Source: Kibdelosporangium philippinense
GTDB taxonomy: Bacteria > Actinomycetota > Actinomycetes > Mycobacteriales > Pseudonocardiaceae
Assembly: GCF_021390435.2 (NCBI RefSeq)
Contig: NZ_JAJVCN010000003.1
Location: 1,927,501-1,991,500, forward strand
Length of the DNA stretch: 64,000 nt
Direction: 5' to 3'
In this document: positions 18,157-27,455 of the stretch, one piece after another
Layout of the letters: each line of letters starts with the position of its first letter
Numbering within the stretch: the stretch's first letter is position 1
Notes under the pieces: model-generated
What the model saw: the letters and a program-made list of their open reading frames with translations, nothing else
The model's database searches: none
What the model was told of the DNA's origin: nothing
Made by a program: the position numbers and the translations under genes

Positions 18157-21100
18157 TCAGGGTGTCTCCGCAGGGGGTGCGGAGACACCCTGTCGCAACA
18201 CCTCAAGCGCCTCGGCAGGCGACAGTTTTTGTGCCTCGGCAAGGGTTTCGTGCTCGGTGGGGCCGAATGTGGCCAGCAGCGCACGATTGTCCGGTGAGCC
18301 GACGTCCAACGCTCCACCAATGGCGGAACTGGCCCCCAGCAACCGAGCCGCGGCCGTCAAGTCGCCTTCGGCCGCGGCGATCACAGCCACGGCCTCGCCA
18401 ACATCGGACGACGTCTGCGCGTCACGCATCGACCGGATCCCGATCTGCGCCGCTTCGAGTGACTCGGCCGCGAGGTCGGTGACCTCGACCAGATCCCGCT
18501 CGGTCCGGAAATAGCCCAGCGCGCGCTCGGCTGAGCCAAGTGCTCCGGCCGCAGCCACTCTGGCCTTGGTCAGATCTCCTTCGGACACAAGCAGAAGAGC
18601 TTCGACGATGCCTAGCCAGCCGCAGAACGGGTCGCTCAAGTGGTCCGGCCAGCCGTGCAATTCCCGCTGTGCCGCGGCGAAGTGCGCCCGTGCGCTGACG
18701 AGATCACCACGTGCCCGGTTGACCGTGGTGAGCCGGGCAAGGACTCCAAGGGTGACCGGGCGCTGGCCAGTCTTCGTGCTGAGCACCAACAAGCGCTCCA
18801 GCTCGGTTCGCGCCCGCTCCAAGTCGCCGAGCCGGTAGTACTGGTCGGCGATTCTGCTGCCGGTCAACGGCGGCTCAGGCAACGGCCCCAGCTCGATCTC
18901 CAGCTCGCGCGCCTCGCTGTGCAGCTCGAGCGCCTTGGTGATTTCGCCAAGCGTGGACAGGTGGTTCGCCAAGCCGTTGAGCGACATCGCCAAGCCCCAC
19001 CGGTCGCCGATCTTGCGGAACCGGCGGATCGCGGCGGCGTGCCAACGCTTCGACACCTCGAACTGGCCGACGTTCTCCGCGGATATCGCCCCACCGAGAA
19101 CGACCGTCGCCCGCGCCCATGGATCCGGATGGCGCAACGCACGGCGGAAAGCGGCGCCCGCGGCCTGGAAATCCCCCAGCATCCCGTACGCGGTGGCTTC
19201 CATCAGCACGACCATCGGCGACGCTTTCTCGGTCCCTGCCTGGCAGAGCTCGATCATCTGGACGATCTCGTCCTCGTGCGGCTCCTCGACACCGCCAAGC
19301 ACCGACAGCATCCGGATCAGCATCACGGTGTGCTGCGGCGCACGGTCCTCCATCTGACGCATCCGGGCGATCGGCAGGATCTGCTCGGACAGCGTTTCGC
19401 CGAAAAGTCCTTGCCGCTCAAGCCAATACCAAGCCCAGCTGTGCACGATCCGGAACGACGTCTCGGCGTCGTCCTGATCGACCGCGTACCGGACCGCGGC
19501 GATCACGTTCTCCCGCTCGGCATCCAGCATCTTGAGCCAGCGAACCTGATCCGGCCCACGCAAATGCGGATCCGCGTGCTCGGTCATCGCCATCACCCAC
19601 GCGGCGAACCGGGTCATGAACTTCTCGGTGCCGGAGAGTCGTTCCGCCGCAAAGGCCTTCACCGTCTGCAGCATCCGGTAGCGCGGTCGGCCGTCGAGCC
19701 CTTCACCCGCCTCGACAAAGGACTTCTCCACCAGCGACGCCAGAACGTACACCACGTCGTCGGCGGGAAGCTCATCGTCGGCACAGACCGCGACAATCGC
19801 TTCCAAAGTGGATGGACTGGCGAACACCGACAACCGGCTCGCCATCGTCCGTTCGGCCTCGGTCAGCAGGCTCCAACTCCACTCAACCACCGCGCCAAGG
19901 GTTTGGTGCCGCGGCAACGAAGTTCGGCTGCCGCCGGTGAGCAACCGGAACCGGTCGTCGAGCCGTTCGGCGACTTGCCCGACCGTCATCGACCGCAACC
20001 GTGCAGCCGCCAGTTCAAGAGCCAACGGCAAACCGTCGAGCTGACGGCAAATCGAAACGACCTCAGCACAGTTGGATCCGTCCACAGTGAACCCAGGCCG
20101 GACGGATCGCGCGCGGTCAAGGAAAAGCCGGACAGCCGCGCGCTCAACCGCTTGCTGCGCGGACGTGTCCTCCTCCGGCAGCTCCAACGGCCCAACCGGG
20201 AACAGGGTTTCCCCAGTGATCGCCAGCGGTTCCCGGCTCGTGGTCAGGATCCTCAGCCGCGGGCACCCAGCCAGCAACGTCTCGGCCAGGTGAGCGACCG
20301 CGGAAATGACGTGCTCGCAGTTGTCCAACACAATCAGCTCGGACCGGTCCGCGAGCGCGTCAAGCAGCCGAGTCATCACGTCGACCGGACGGTGCCAGCT
20401 CCGCGGATTCTCGGGAACAGCCGAATCCCCCAGGCCCAGTTCGGTCACCACAGCGACAGGAACATCGACCGCTTCCCGCAGCCCAGCCAGGTGGACGAAC
20501 CACACCCGATCCGCCACGCGGCCCGCGGCTTCCGTTGCCAGCCTTGTCTTTCCGGCACCGCCAGGCCCGACAAGGGTGACCAACCGATCGCTGCCGAGCA
20601 GCCGTTCCAACTCGGACAGCTCGTGCCCTCGACCAACGAAACTCGTCAACTGCGCGGGCAATCTGGTGCCAGTGTTCGGGACTTCGGCCGATGTCGCCCG
20701 CAGCAGCGACAGATGGGCCTCCTGCAACTCCGGGCTCGGATCCACCCCAAGTTCGCTGGCCAGGTTCTGGCGTGCGATCTCGTACGCAGCCAAGGCATCC
20801 GCCTGCCTGCCAGCCTTGCGCAAGGCCCGGATCAGCAGCGCGGTCAGTCGTTCCCTGAGCGGGTTCTCCCTGGTCAGGGCCTGCAGCTCGGCGATGACGT
20901 CAGCCTCGTGGCCCCGCCGGATGTCCGCGTCGATCCGGTCTTCCAACGCCGTCAACCGCAACTCACCTAGCCGAGCCACAGCCGCCGCGGCGAAAGGCGC
21001 TTCAGCGACATCCACCAAAGCCGGGCCGCGCCACAACTTCAACGCGCTGGCAAGAACTTCAGCCGCCTGGGCAACCTGGTTCTGTTTGAGCAGACGGCTG

Positions 21101-21414
21101 CCTTCAGCGGCAAGGCGTTGGAACGTGTCCGCGTCCACTTCCGTTGCCGCCAAGGCATATCCGGCCGGATAGGACTCGATCCGCTTGGCCAAACCCGTCT
21201 TACGCAACCGGGAAACCAAGGACTGCAAGGCGTTCGTCGCGTCGACGGGCGGCTGCGCGCCCCACAAGCTGTCGATCAACGCCTCGACCGGCACGATCCG
21301 GTTGGCGTCAAGGGCAAGGCGGACCAGCAGCATACGCAGGCGTGGGCCGCCGACCTCGATTTCCTGGCCGGCGGTGTCGGTCAGGCACAACGGCCCGAGC
21401 ACAGCTACTCGCAC
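18157..21414 (-). CDS. AfsR/SARP family regulator with NB-ARC and TPR domains
   Basis: A 1085-residue regulator. Domains in order: OmpR-like winged helix (1-90), bacterial transcriptional activator domain BTAD (about 95-242), an NB-ARC-type ATPase with Walker A LVGPGGAGKT (281-290) and sensor-like GLPLALELAAARL, then a long TPR-rich C-terminus. Proteins of this type activate secondary-metabolism or export genes on sensing phosphorylation or ligands. No biosynthetic cluster is visible; the convergent DrrAB exporter is the nearest candidate partner. Its own start is preceded by a palindromic repeat. The last codons lie in a strong hairpin. Confidence 0.87.
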   Translation of the reverse strand: MRVAVLGPLCLTDTAGQEIEVGGPRLRMLLVRLALDANRIVPVEALIDSLWGAQPPVDATNALQSLVSRLRKTGLAKRIESYPAGYALAATEVDADTFQRLAAEGSRLLKQNQVAQAAEVLASALKLWRGPALVDVAEAPFAAAAVARLGELRLTALEDRIDADIRRGHEADVIAELQALTRENPLRERLTALLIRALRKAGRQADALAAYEIARQNLASELGVDPSPELQEAHLSLLRATSAEVPNTGTRLPAQLTSFVGRGHELSELERLLGSDRLVTLVGPGGAGKTRLATEAAGRVADRVWFVHLAGLREAVDVPVAVVTELGLGDSAVPENPRSWHRPVDVMTRLLDALADRSELIVLDNCEHVISAVAHLAETLLAGCPRLRILTTSREPLAITGETLFPVGPLELPEEDTSAQQAVERAAVRLFLDRARSVRPGFTVDGSNCAEVVSICRQLDGLPLALELAAARLRSMTVGQVAERLDDRFRLLTGGSRTSLPRHQTLGAVVEWSWSLLTEAERTMASRLSVFASPSTLEAIVAVCADDELPADDVVYVLASLVEKSFVEAGEGLDGRPRYRMLQTVKAFAAERLSGTEKFMTRFAAWVMAMTEHADPHLRGPDQVRWLKMLDAERENVIAAVRYAVDQDDAETSFRIVHSWAWYWLERQGLFGETLSEQILPIARMRQMEDRAPQHTVMLIRMLSVLGGVEEPHEDEIVQMIELCQAGTEKASPMVVLMEATAYGMLGDFQAAGAAFRRALRHPDPWARATVVLGGAISAENVGQFEVSKRWHAAAIRRFRKIGDRWGLAMSLNGLANHLSTLGEITKALELHSEARELEIELGPLPEPPLTGSRIADQYYRLGDLERARTELERLLVLSTKTGQRPVTLGVLARLTTVNRARGDLVSARAHFAAAQRELHGWPDHLSDPFCGWLGIVEALLLVSEGDLTKARVAAAGALGSAERALGYFRTERDLVEVTDLAAESLEAAQIGIRSMRDAQTSSDVGEAVAVIAAAEGDLTAAARLLGASSAIGGALDVGSPDNRALLATFGPTEHETLAEAQKLSPAEALEVLRQGVSAPPAETP
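18159..18191. terminator. Hairpin terminator inside a 3' coding end
   Basis: Perfect 14-base arms (AGGGTGTCTCCGCA) with a five-base loop lie just after the permease stop and inside the last codons of the convergent regulator gene. It can terminate the DrrAB transcript while encoding the regulator's C-terminus (QGVSAPPAE). Confidence 0.75.
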
Positions 21415-21432
21415 AGTCCCAGCATGTCATCC

Positions 21433-21478
21433 CTCGTGAGTGGTTATCAGGGTTAGAACACGCATAACCACTCACGAC
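21433..21478. repeat. Palindromic repeat copy B
   Basis: Family-1 palindrome with arms CTCGTGAGTGGTTAT and ATAACCACTCACGA around a core containing GTTAGAAC. It lies 19 bases upstream of the AfsR-like regulator start and just downstream of the clpC terminator. It is the only copy that is not directly at a stop codon. Confidence 0.85.
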
Positions 21479-21485
21479 AGGCATG

Positions 21486-21517
21486 CGAAAGGCGACTCCC
21501 TGGGGAGTCGCCTTTCG
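21486..21517 (-). terminator. clpC terminator
   Basis: A hairpin with arms CGAAAGGCGACTCCC and GGGAGTCGCCTTTCG, perfect over 15 bases with a two-base loop, 22 bases after the clpC stop. Confidence 0.85.
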
Positions 21518-21538
21518 TGCTAGTCGGATCGATCAGCC

Positions 21539-24094
21539 TCAGTCTTCCAGACCCTCGGCCTCACCTGCGCTGCCCGCCGAGGCGGCCAGGTCGACCGGGG
21601 GCGAGTCCGGGACGTTGCGCGGCTTGGCTTCGCCACGGAAGACGAAGTGCGCCTTGTCGTCCGAACCTTCGCCGTCCCAGCCTTCGACGTCGCCGATCAC
21701 GATCTGACCCGGCTCGAGCTCGCCGAACAGGATCTTCTCGCTCAGCTGGTCCTCGATCTCGCGCTGGATGGTCCGGCGCAGCGGCCGGGCACCGAGCACG
21801 GGGTCGAAACCACGCTTGGCCAGCAGCTTCTTCGCCAGCGGGGTCAGCTCGAGAGCCATGTCCTTGTTCCGCAGCTGGACCTCGACCCGGCTGATCATCA
21901 AGTCGACCATCCGGATGATCTCGTCCTCCGTGAGCTGGTGGAAGACGATGATGTCGTCGATACGGTTGAGGAACTCCGGGCGGAAGTGCTTCTTCAGCTC
22001 GTCGTTGACCTTCTGCTTCATCCGCTCGTAGTTGTTCGACTGCTCGCCACCACCGGCGAACCCGAGCGACACCGCCTTGGAGATGTCCTGCGTGCCCAGG
22101 TTCGACGTGAAGATGATGACCGTGTTCTTGAAGTCGACCGTACGACCCTGACCGTCGGTCAGGCGGCCGTCTTCAAGCACCTGCAGGAGGGTGTTGTAGA
22201 CCTCCTGGTGCGCCTTCTCGATCTCGTCGAACAGCACGACGGAGAACGGCTTGCGGCGGACCTTCTCGGTCAGCTGGCCGCCCTCTTCGTATCCGACGTA
22301 ACCGGGAGGGGCACCGAACAGCCGCGAAGCGGTGTAGCGGTCGTGGAACTCACCCATGTCGATCTGGATGAGGGCGTCGTCCTCGCCGAACAGGAAGTTC
22401 GCCAGTGCCTTCGACAGCTCGGTCTTACCGACACCGGACGGGCCGGCGAAGATGAACGAGCCGCTGGGGCGCTTCGGGTCCTTCAGGCCGGCACGGGTCC
22501 GGCGGATCGCCTTGGAGACAGCCTTGACGGCTTCCTCCTGGCCGATGATCCGCTTGTGGACCTCGTCCTCCATGCGCAGCAGGCGGGTGGTCTCCTCCTC
22601 GGTCAGCTTGAAGACCGGGATACCCGTCCAGTGCGCGAGGACCTCGGCGATCTGCTCCTCGTCGACCTCGGCGACGACGTCGAGGTCGCCGTCCTTCCAC
22701 TGCTTCTCCCGCTCGGCCTTCTGGCCGAGCAGCTGCTTCTCCGAGTCACGGAGTTTCGCGGCCCGCTCGAAGTCCTGAGCGTCGATCGCCGATTCCTTCT
22801 CCCGGCGCACGTCCGCGATCTTCTCGTCGAACTCACGCAGGTCCGGCGGCGCGGTCATCCGGCGGATGCGCATCCGGGCACCGGCCTCGTCGATCAGGTC
22901 GATCGCCTTGTCCGGCAGGAAGCGGTCGTTGATGTACCGGTCGGCCAGCGTGGCCGCCTGCACGAGCGCGCCGTCGGTGATCGAGACGCGGTGGTGCGCC
23001 TCGTAGCGGTCACGCAGACCCTTCAGGATCTCGATCGTGTGCTCGAGGTTCGGCTCACCGACCTGGATCGGCTGGAACCGGCGCTCAAGCGCGGGATCCT
23101 TCTCCACGTACTTGCGGTATTCCTCGAGCGTGGTCGCGCCGATGGTCTGCAGCTCACCACGGGCCAGCATCGGCTTGAGGATGGAGGCCGCGTCGATCGC
23201 GCCCTCGGCGGCACCCGCGCCGACGAGCGTGTGGATCTCGTCGATGAACAGGATGATGTCGCCGCGGGTGCGGATCTCCTTGAGGACCTTCTTCAAGCGC
23301 TCCTCGAAGTCACCGCGGTAACGCGAGCCCGCGACGAGCGATCCGAGGTCCAGCGTGTAGAGCTGCTTGTCCTTCAGCGTCTCGGGCACCTCGCCCTTGA
23401 CCACCATCTGCGCCAGACCCTCGACGACCGCGGTCTTGCCGACACCCGGCTCGCCGATCAGGACTGGGTTGTTCTTGGTACGGCGGGACAGCACCTGCAT
23501 GACCCGCTCGATCTCCTTGGACCGGCCGATCACCGGGTCCAGCTTGCCCTCGCGGGCGCTGGCGGTGAGGTTGCGACCGAACTGGTCGAGCACCAGCGAG
23601 GAGGACGGGGTGCCCTCGCCGCGGCTGCCCGGCTCGGTCTCCGGCTTGCCCTGGTAGCCCGACAGGAGCTGGAGAACCTGCTGGCGGACCCGGTTGAGGT
23701 CGGCGCCGAGCTTGACCAGCACCTGGGCGGCGACGCCCTCGCCCTCACGGATCAGCCCGAGCAGGATGTGCTCCGTGCCGATGTAGTTGTGGCCGAGCTG
23801 CAGCGCCTCGCGCAGTGACAGCTCAAGCACCTTCTTCGCCCGAGGCGTGAAGGGGATGTGACCGGATGGCGCGTGCTGCCCTTGGCCGATGATCTCCTCG
23901 ACCTGCTGACGCACGCCTTCCAGGGCGATCCCGAGCGACTCGAGCGCCTTCGCCGCGACACCTTCACCCTCGTGGATCAAGCCCAGGAGGATGTGCTCGG
24001 TGCCGATGTAGTTGTGGTTGAGCATCCTGGCTTCTTCCTGGGCCAGGACAACCACCCGCCTCGCGCGGTCGGTGAACCTCTCGAACATTCGCAC
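21539..24094 (-). CDS. clpC: ATP-dependent Clp protease ATPase subunit ClpC
   Basis: An 851-residue Hsp100 unfoldase. Two N-terminal Clp-N repeats (each with NYIGTEHILLGLI), first AAA+ module with Walker A GEPGVGKT near 213, a middle UvrB/UvrC-like coiled segment, second AAA+ module with GPSGVGKTELSKALA near 549, and a C-terminal D2-small domain. It feeds proteins to ClpP1P2 and is essential in mycobacteria (ClpC1). It is transcribed alone, with about 390 bases upstream before the next gene and a strong terminator after it. Confidence 0.96.
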   Translation of the reverse strand: MRMFERFTDRARRVVVLAQEEARMLNHNYIGTEHILLGLIHEGEGVAAKALESLGIALEGVRQQVEEIIGQGQHAPSGHIPFTPRAKKVLELSLREALQLGHNYIGTEHILLGLIREGEGVAAQVLVKLGADLNRVRQQVLQLLSGYQGKPETEPGSRGEGTPSSSLVLDQFGRNLTASAREGKLDPVIGRSKEIERVMQVLSRRTKNNPVLIGEPGVGKTAVVEGLAQMVVKGEVPETLKDKQLYTLDLGSLVAGSRYRGDFEERLKKVLKEIRTRGDIILFIDEIHTLVGAGAAEGAIDAASILKPMLARGELQTIGATTLEEYRKYVEKDPALERRFQPIQVGEPNLEHTIEILKGLRDRYEAHHRVSITDGALVQAATLADRYINDRFLPDKAIDLIDEAGARMRIRRMTAPPDLREFDEKIADVRREKESAIDAQDFERAAKLRDSEKQLLGQKAEREKQWKDGDLDVVAEVDEEQIAEVLAHWTGIPVFKLTEEETTRLLRMEDEVHKRIIGQEEAVKAVSKAIRRTRAGLKDPKRPSGSFIFAGPSGVGKTELSKALANFLFGEDDALIQIDMGEFHDRYTASRLFGAPPGYVGYEEGGQLTEKVRRKPFSVVLFDEIEKAHQEVYNTLLQVLEDGRLTDGQGRTVDFKNTVIIFTSNLGTQDISKAVSLGFAGGGEQSNNYERMKQKVNDELKKHFRPEFLNRIDDIIVFHQLTEDEIIRMVDLMISRVEVQLRNKDMALELTPLAKKLLAKRGFDPVLGARPLRRTIQREIEDQLSEKILFGELEPGQIVIGDVEGWDGEGSDDKAHFVFRGEAKPRNVPDSPPVDLAASAGSAGEAEGLED

Positions 24095-24365
24095 TCCCTG
24101 ACTGCTGCGCCGGCGGCCCTTTCACCACTCGTCATGTTGGTGGATTCAGCACCGTAGGACCACTGTAGTCGCCCGGCCTGTCGCGCTCAGTGCCACTGAC
24201 GACCACAGATTGGTGACGGACCAGGAACTTTGCCTGACGTCACCACCGAACACCGCTTACAACGTGGGTTCTCGGCGATGGATTCCACCCAATGGAACGG
24301 TTCCGCTGTCCGCGAACAGCATGCGTCCAAGCGTGACGGCGATCACTTTCTCACTCGATCGGCGC

Positions 24366-24463
24366 AACAGACATGCCCCCACCGCTCCCGGGGGGCGACC
24401 CCGTGGCCAGTCTATCGGTGGTGCTTGATCAACATCTGTTTCGCGGAGGGCTGTGGACAACCA
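24366..24463 (-). ncRNA. Structured intergenic element, copy 1 (candidate RNA)
   Basis: Read on the minus strand this stretch shares about 90 bases with 56246-56340: TTGTCCACAGCC, then GATCAAGC, CCGATAGACTGG, and a GC hairpin GCCCCC...GGGGGC closed outside by AGAC/GTCT. Differences between copies fall mostly in loops and spacers. It lies between the siderophore ATPase stop and clpC, on the same strand as both. No protein frame is conserved with a start codon. It may be a small RNA, a leader or a mobile repeat. The rest of the gap (24095-24365) shows no gene and presumably holds the clpC promoter. Confidence 0.5.
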
Positions 24464-24486
24464 GATTTGCCGATGATCCCTTCGGC

Positions 24487-25311
24487 TCAACTCGCCGCTT
24501 CCTCCGCCGCGGCGAGCGCGCGGTGGCGGGTGCCGATCGGCACCACCATCGGGGTACCGGCGACCGGGTCGGTGAGGATCTTGGCATCCAGCTCGAACAC
24601 GTCCCTGAGCAGGTTCTCGGTCAGCACGTCGGCCGGCGCGCCCTGAGCCACGATCTTTCCGGACCGCATTGCCACCAGCCGGTCGGAATAACGGGCCGCG
24701 AGATTCAGATCGTGCAACACCATGACCACTGTCGTGCCACGAGTCGTATGCAGATCGTGCACCAGATCCAGCACGTCGACCTGGTGTGCCAGATCCAGAT
24801 AAGTGATCGGCTCGTCCAGCAACAACAACTCTGTTCCCTGTGCGAGCGTCATTGAAATCCACGCGCGTTGCCGTTGGCCGCCGGAAAGCTCGTCGACTAC
24901 CCGATTCGCGTGCTCGTCCATCTTGGTCAGCCGCAATGCGTCGGTGACCGCCGCTTCGTCTTCCACTGACCATTGGCGGTACCAGGTCTGGTGTGGGTGC
25001 CTGCCGCGTGCAACCAGGTCCGCGACCGTCAGGCCGTCGGGAGCGACTGGTGTCTGTGGGAGCAGGCCGACCGTCCGCGCCACCTCTTTGGTCGGCAGTT
25101 TGTCGATGCGCTTGCCGTCCAGCAGGACCTGGCCCGCTCGCGGTGCGAGCAGACGGCCGAGCGCACGCAACAGCGTCGACTTGCCGCAGCCGTTCGGGCC
25201 GATCACCGAGGTCACGGTGCCGGTGGGGACGTCGAGGTCGAGGCCGTCGACCACGAGCCGCTCGCCGTAGCCGAGCGCCAAGTCGCTCGCCTGTAACCGA
25301 ACCTGAGTCAC
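24487..25311 (-). CDS. Iron-siderophore ABC transporter ATP-binding protein (FecE/FepC type)
   Basis: A 274-residue ATPase with Walker A GPNGCGKST (38-46), signature ELSGGQRQRAWISMTLAQ, Walker B LLLLDEPITYLDLAHQ and a FepC-like C-terminus. The phrase LDEPITYLDLAHQ is characteristic of siderophore ATPases. No permease or binding protein lies nearby, so it probably serves transporters encoded elsewhere. Start: GTG at 25311 after AGGTG. A clear IdeR/DmdR1-type iron box lies 20 bases upstream, predicting induction under iron limitation. Confidence 0.9.
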   Translation of the reverse strand: MTQVRLQASDLALGYGERLVVDGLDLDVPTGTVTSVIGPNGCGKSTLLRALGRLLAPRAGQVLLDGKRIDKLPTKEVARTVGLLPQTPVAPDGLTVADLVARGRHPHQTWYRQWSVEDEAAVTDALRLTKMDEHANRVVDELSGGQRQRAWISMTLAQGTELLLLDEPITYLDLAHQVDVLDLVHDLHTTRGTTVVMVLHDLNLAARYSDRLVAMRSGKIVAQGAPADVLTENLLRDVFELDAKILTDPVAGTPMVVPIGTRHRALAAAEEAAS

Positions 25312-25330
25312 CTGACACCTCCCGTAGCGG

Positions 25331-25349
25331 TTAGGTAAGGCTAACTGAC
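25331..25349. promoter_or_regulatory. IdeR/DmdR1-type iron box
   Basis: TTAGGTAAGGCTAACTGAC matches 15 of 19 positions of the actinobacterial iron-box consensus (TTAGGTTAGGCTAACCTAA), including the full left half and TAGGCTAAC-like centre. It lies just upstream of the siderophore ATPase start. Confidence 0.8.
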
Positions 25350-25384
25350 CCTCCTGGCCTGGCCCAACCCGGGAATCGGGACGA

Positions 25385-25413
25385 TAAAAAAGGCCCGCAG
25401 CGAGCCGCGGGCC
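25385..25413 (-). terminator. lsr2 rho-independent terminator
   Basis: Stem GGCCCGCGG/CTGCGGGCC-like with a short loop, followed on the minus strand by six T residues: a classical terminator 19 bases after the lsr2 stop. Confidence 0.88.
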
Positions 25414-25431
25414 GTTGAGGACTTCCGGATT

Positions 25432-25785
25432 TCAGTCCCTGTTGTTGTGGTAAGCCTCGGTGACTTCCTTCGGGATACGGCCGCGATCGGAAACTTTGTA
25501 TCCCTTCTTACGCGCCCACTCCCGAATTGCCTGGTTCTGGTCCCTGTCAACCGCGGCCGTCCGCGCGACCCGGCCACCGACCCCAAGCCGACCTGCTGCT
25601 CGCTTACGACCACCGGAACGGCGGGCGTGGTCCACATAGTCGCTCAGGATCTCCCTGAGCTTCCCGGCATTGTCGCCGGACAGGTCGATCTGGTACGAAA
25701 CGCCGTCAAGCCCGAACTCGAGCGTCTCTTCGGCTTCCGAACCGTCAATGTCGTCAACGAGGGTCACCGTGACCTTCTGCGCCAT
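25432..25785 (-). CDS. lsr2: Nucleoid-associated protein Lsr2
   Basis: A 117-residue H-NS-like silencer of actinobacteria that bridges AT-rich DNA. The N-terminal oligomerisation part (MAQKVTVTLVDDIDG...) and C-terminal DNA-binding part (QAIREWARKKGYKVSDRGRIP) are intact, with the AT-hook-like R101-G-R103. The ribosome site GAGGAGG precedes the ATG. A small perfect inverted repeat lies 20 bases upstream of the start. It is transcribed alone with its own terminator. The AT-rich intein in folE would be a natural target for this protein (inference). Confidence 0.95.
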   Translation of the reverse strand: MAQKVTVTLVDDIDGSEAEETLEFGLDGVSYQIDLSGDNAGKLREILSDYVDHARRSGGRKRAAGRLGVGGRVARTAAVDRDQNQAIREWARKKGYKVSDRGRIPKEVTEAYHNNRD

Positions 25786-25804
25786 ACGCCGCCTCCTCGG
25801 GATG

Positions 25805-25819
25805 ATTCCGGTACGGAAT
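25805..25819. promoter_or_regulatory. Inverted repeat in the lsr2 leader
   Basis: ATTCCGGTACGGAAT: perfect six-base arms around GTA, followed by a partial copy GATTC, 20 bases upstream of the lsr2 ATG. It is a candidate operator or leader hairpin; no regulator is known to me. Confidence 0.4.
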
Positions 25820-25883
25820 GATTCTCGCCTGGACGTAGGCTAGCGCAAATCCATCCGAATTTGCATAGTCACTCACCCATGTT

Positions 25884-27392
25884 TCATTGCGGACGAACGA
25901 GTGGGAACAGGATCGTCTCCCTGATCCCGAGTCCGGTGAGTGCCATCAGCAGCCGATCGATACCCATTCCGACTCCACCGCTGGGTGGCATTCCGTACTC
26001 CAGTGCGCGCAGAAAGTCCTCGTCCAACTGCATCGCCTCATCGTCACCGGCAGCGGCCAACCTGGCCTGATCCATCAGCCTTTGCCGTTCGACGACCGGG
26101 TCGACAAGCTCCGAGTAACCGGTACCGAGTTCGAAACCACGGATGTAAAGATCCCATTTCTCGGCAACACCCGGCGTGTCGCGATGCTGGCGTGTCAACG
26201 GGGAAGTCTCGACCGGGAAATCACGGACGAAAGTCGGTGCGAAGAGGTCGTTGCCGACCAGGTGCTCCCACAGCTCCTCGACCAGCTTGCCGTGCCCGAG
26301 CTTCGGCGCGAGTTCAAGTCCGAGCCGCTCGGCGAACTTGCGCAACTGCTCGACGGAAGTCTCCGGGGTCACCTCTTCACCAAGGGCCTCGGACAACGAT
26401 CCGTACATTGTCAGCGCGGTCCATTCCCCGGAAAGGTCGTACTCCGAACCGTCCGTAAGGGTGACAACCTGGGTACCGAAAACCGCGTCGGCCGCCTCTT
26501 GGATCAGCTCACGGGTCAGTACGCCGACTGAGTCGTAAGTCGCGTACGCCTGGTAGAACTCCAGCATCGCGAACTCAGGCGAATGCGATGAATCGCTTCC
26601 CTCATTGCGGAAGTTGCGGTTGATCTCGAACACCTTCTCGATCCCGCCGACCACGCACCTCTTCAGGTACAGCTCCGGCGCGATCCGCAGGAAGAGCTCG
26701 ATATCGAAGGCGTTCGAGTGGGTCGTGAACGGCCGCGCCGCCGCGCCGCCGTGCAGCGTCTGCAGCATCGGCGTCTCCACCTCGGTGAACCCGCGCCGGT
26801 GGAAGCTGTCACGCAGCGACCGCATCACGTCTGCCCTGGTCTGCACCACATTTCGGGCCTGCGGGCGCATGATCAGGTCGACGTAGCGCTGCCTGATCCG
26901 GGTCTCCTCGGACAGCTCTTTGTGCGCGACCGGCAATGGGCGGAGTGCCTTGGCAGCCATTCGCCATTCTTCGGCCATCACCGAGAGCTCGCCGCGCTTG
27001 GAGGTGATCACCTCGCCTCGGACGAATACGTGGTCACCGAGGTCCACGTCGGACTTCCAGGCGGCGAGCGCCTCCTCGCCGACGTTGGCGAGGCTCAGCA
27101 TGGCCTGCAGTTCCGTCCCGTCGCCCTCGCGCAACGTGGCGAAACAGAGCTTGCCAGTGTTGCGCAGGAACATCACCCTACCGGTGATTCCGACCACGTC
27201 ACCGGTGGCCGCGCCGGGCGCCAAGTCGGGATATTTCGCCCGGATCTCGGCGAGCGTGTTGGTCCTCGGCAGTTCGACCGGATAGGCCTCGACACCGGCG
27301 GCGAGCAGCCGCTCCCGCTTCTCCCTGCGGATGCGCATCTGCTCGGGGAGGTCGTCTTGCTCGGGCGCTGGGGAAACGTGCTCGTCACTCAC
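25884..27392 (-). CDS. lysS: Lysyl-tRNA synthetase, class II
   Basis: A 502-residue class II enzyme charging tRNA-Lys. An OB-fold anticodon-binding domain (about 50-160, GITGRVMFLRNTGKLCFATL) is followed by the catalytic core with motif 1 (FTEVETPMLQ), motif 2 (FRNEGSDSSHSPEFAMLEFYQA) and motif 3 (GVGMGIDRLLMAL). The GTG at 27392 (VSDEHVSPAPEQ) is preferred over the frame to 27431. It has a 63-base divergent gap from the methyltransferase gene. Confidence 0.94.
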   Translation of the reverse strand: MSDEHVSPAPEQDDLPEQMRIRREKRERLLAAGVEAYPVELPRTNTLAEIRAKYPDLAPGAATGDVVGITGRVMFLRNTGKLCFATLREGDGTELQAMLSLANVGEEALAAWKSDVDLGDHVFVRGEVITSKRGELSVMAEEWRMAAKALRPLPVAHKELSEETRIRQRYVDLIMRPQARNVVQTRADVMRSLRDSFHRRGFTEVETPMLQTLHGGAAARPFTTHSNAFDIELFLRIAPELYLKRCVVGGIEKVFEINRNFRNEGSDSSHSPEFAMLEFYQAYATYDSVGVLTRELIQEAADAVFGTQVVTLTDGSEYDLSGEWTALTMYGSLSEALGEEVTPETSVEQLRKFAERLGLELAPKLGHGKLVEELWEHLVGNDLFAPTFVRDFPVETSPLTRQHRDTPGVAEKWDLYIRGFELGTGYSELVDPVVERQRLMDQARLAAAGDDEAMQLDEDFLRALEYGMPPSGGVGMGIDRLLMALTGLGIRETILFPLVRPQ

Positions 27393-27455
27393 GGCTGCAA
27401 AGGGTACGGAAAAGGCCTGCGGCAAAGCCAACCGGATATAGATAGCGTGGCTGGT

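Noticed and set aside
18640..20970. Plus-strand open frame of 776 codons opposite the AfsR-like gene
   Set aside because: Antisense to recognisable SARP/NB-ARC coding sequence; no domain and no ribosome site.
21647..23818. Plus-strand open frame of 723 codons opposite clpC
   Set aside because: Antisense to intact clpC; shadow frame.
24230..24646. Open frame across the end of the siderophore ATPase and the structured element
   Set aside because: It runs antisense into the ATPase gene; the part shared with 56246-56340 is better explained as a non-coding repeat because the shared frame has no conserved start and drifts.
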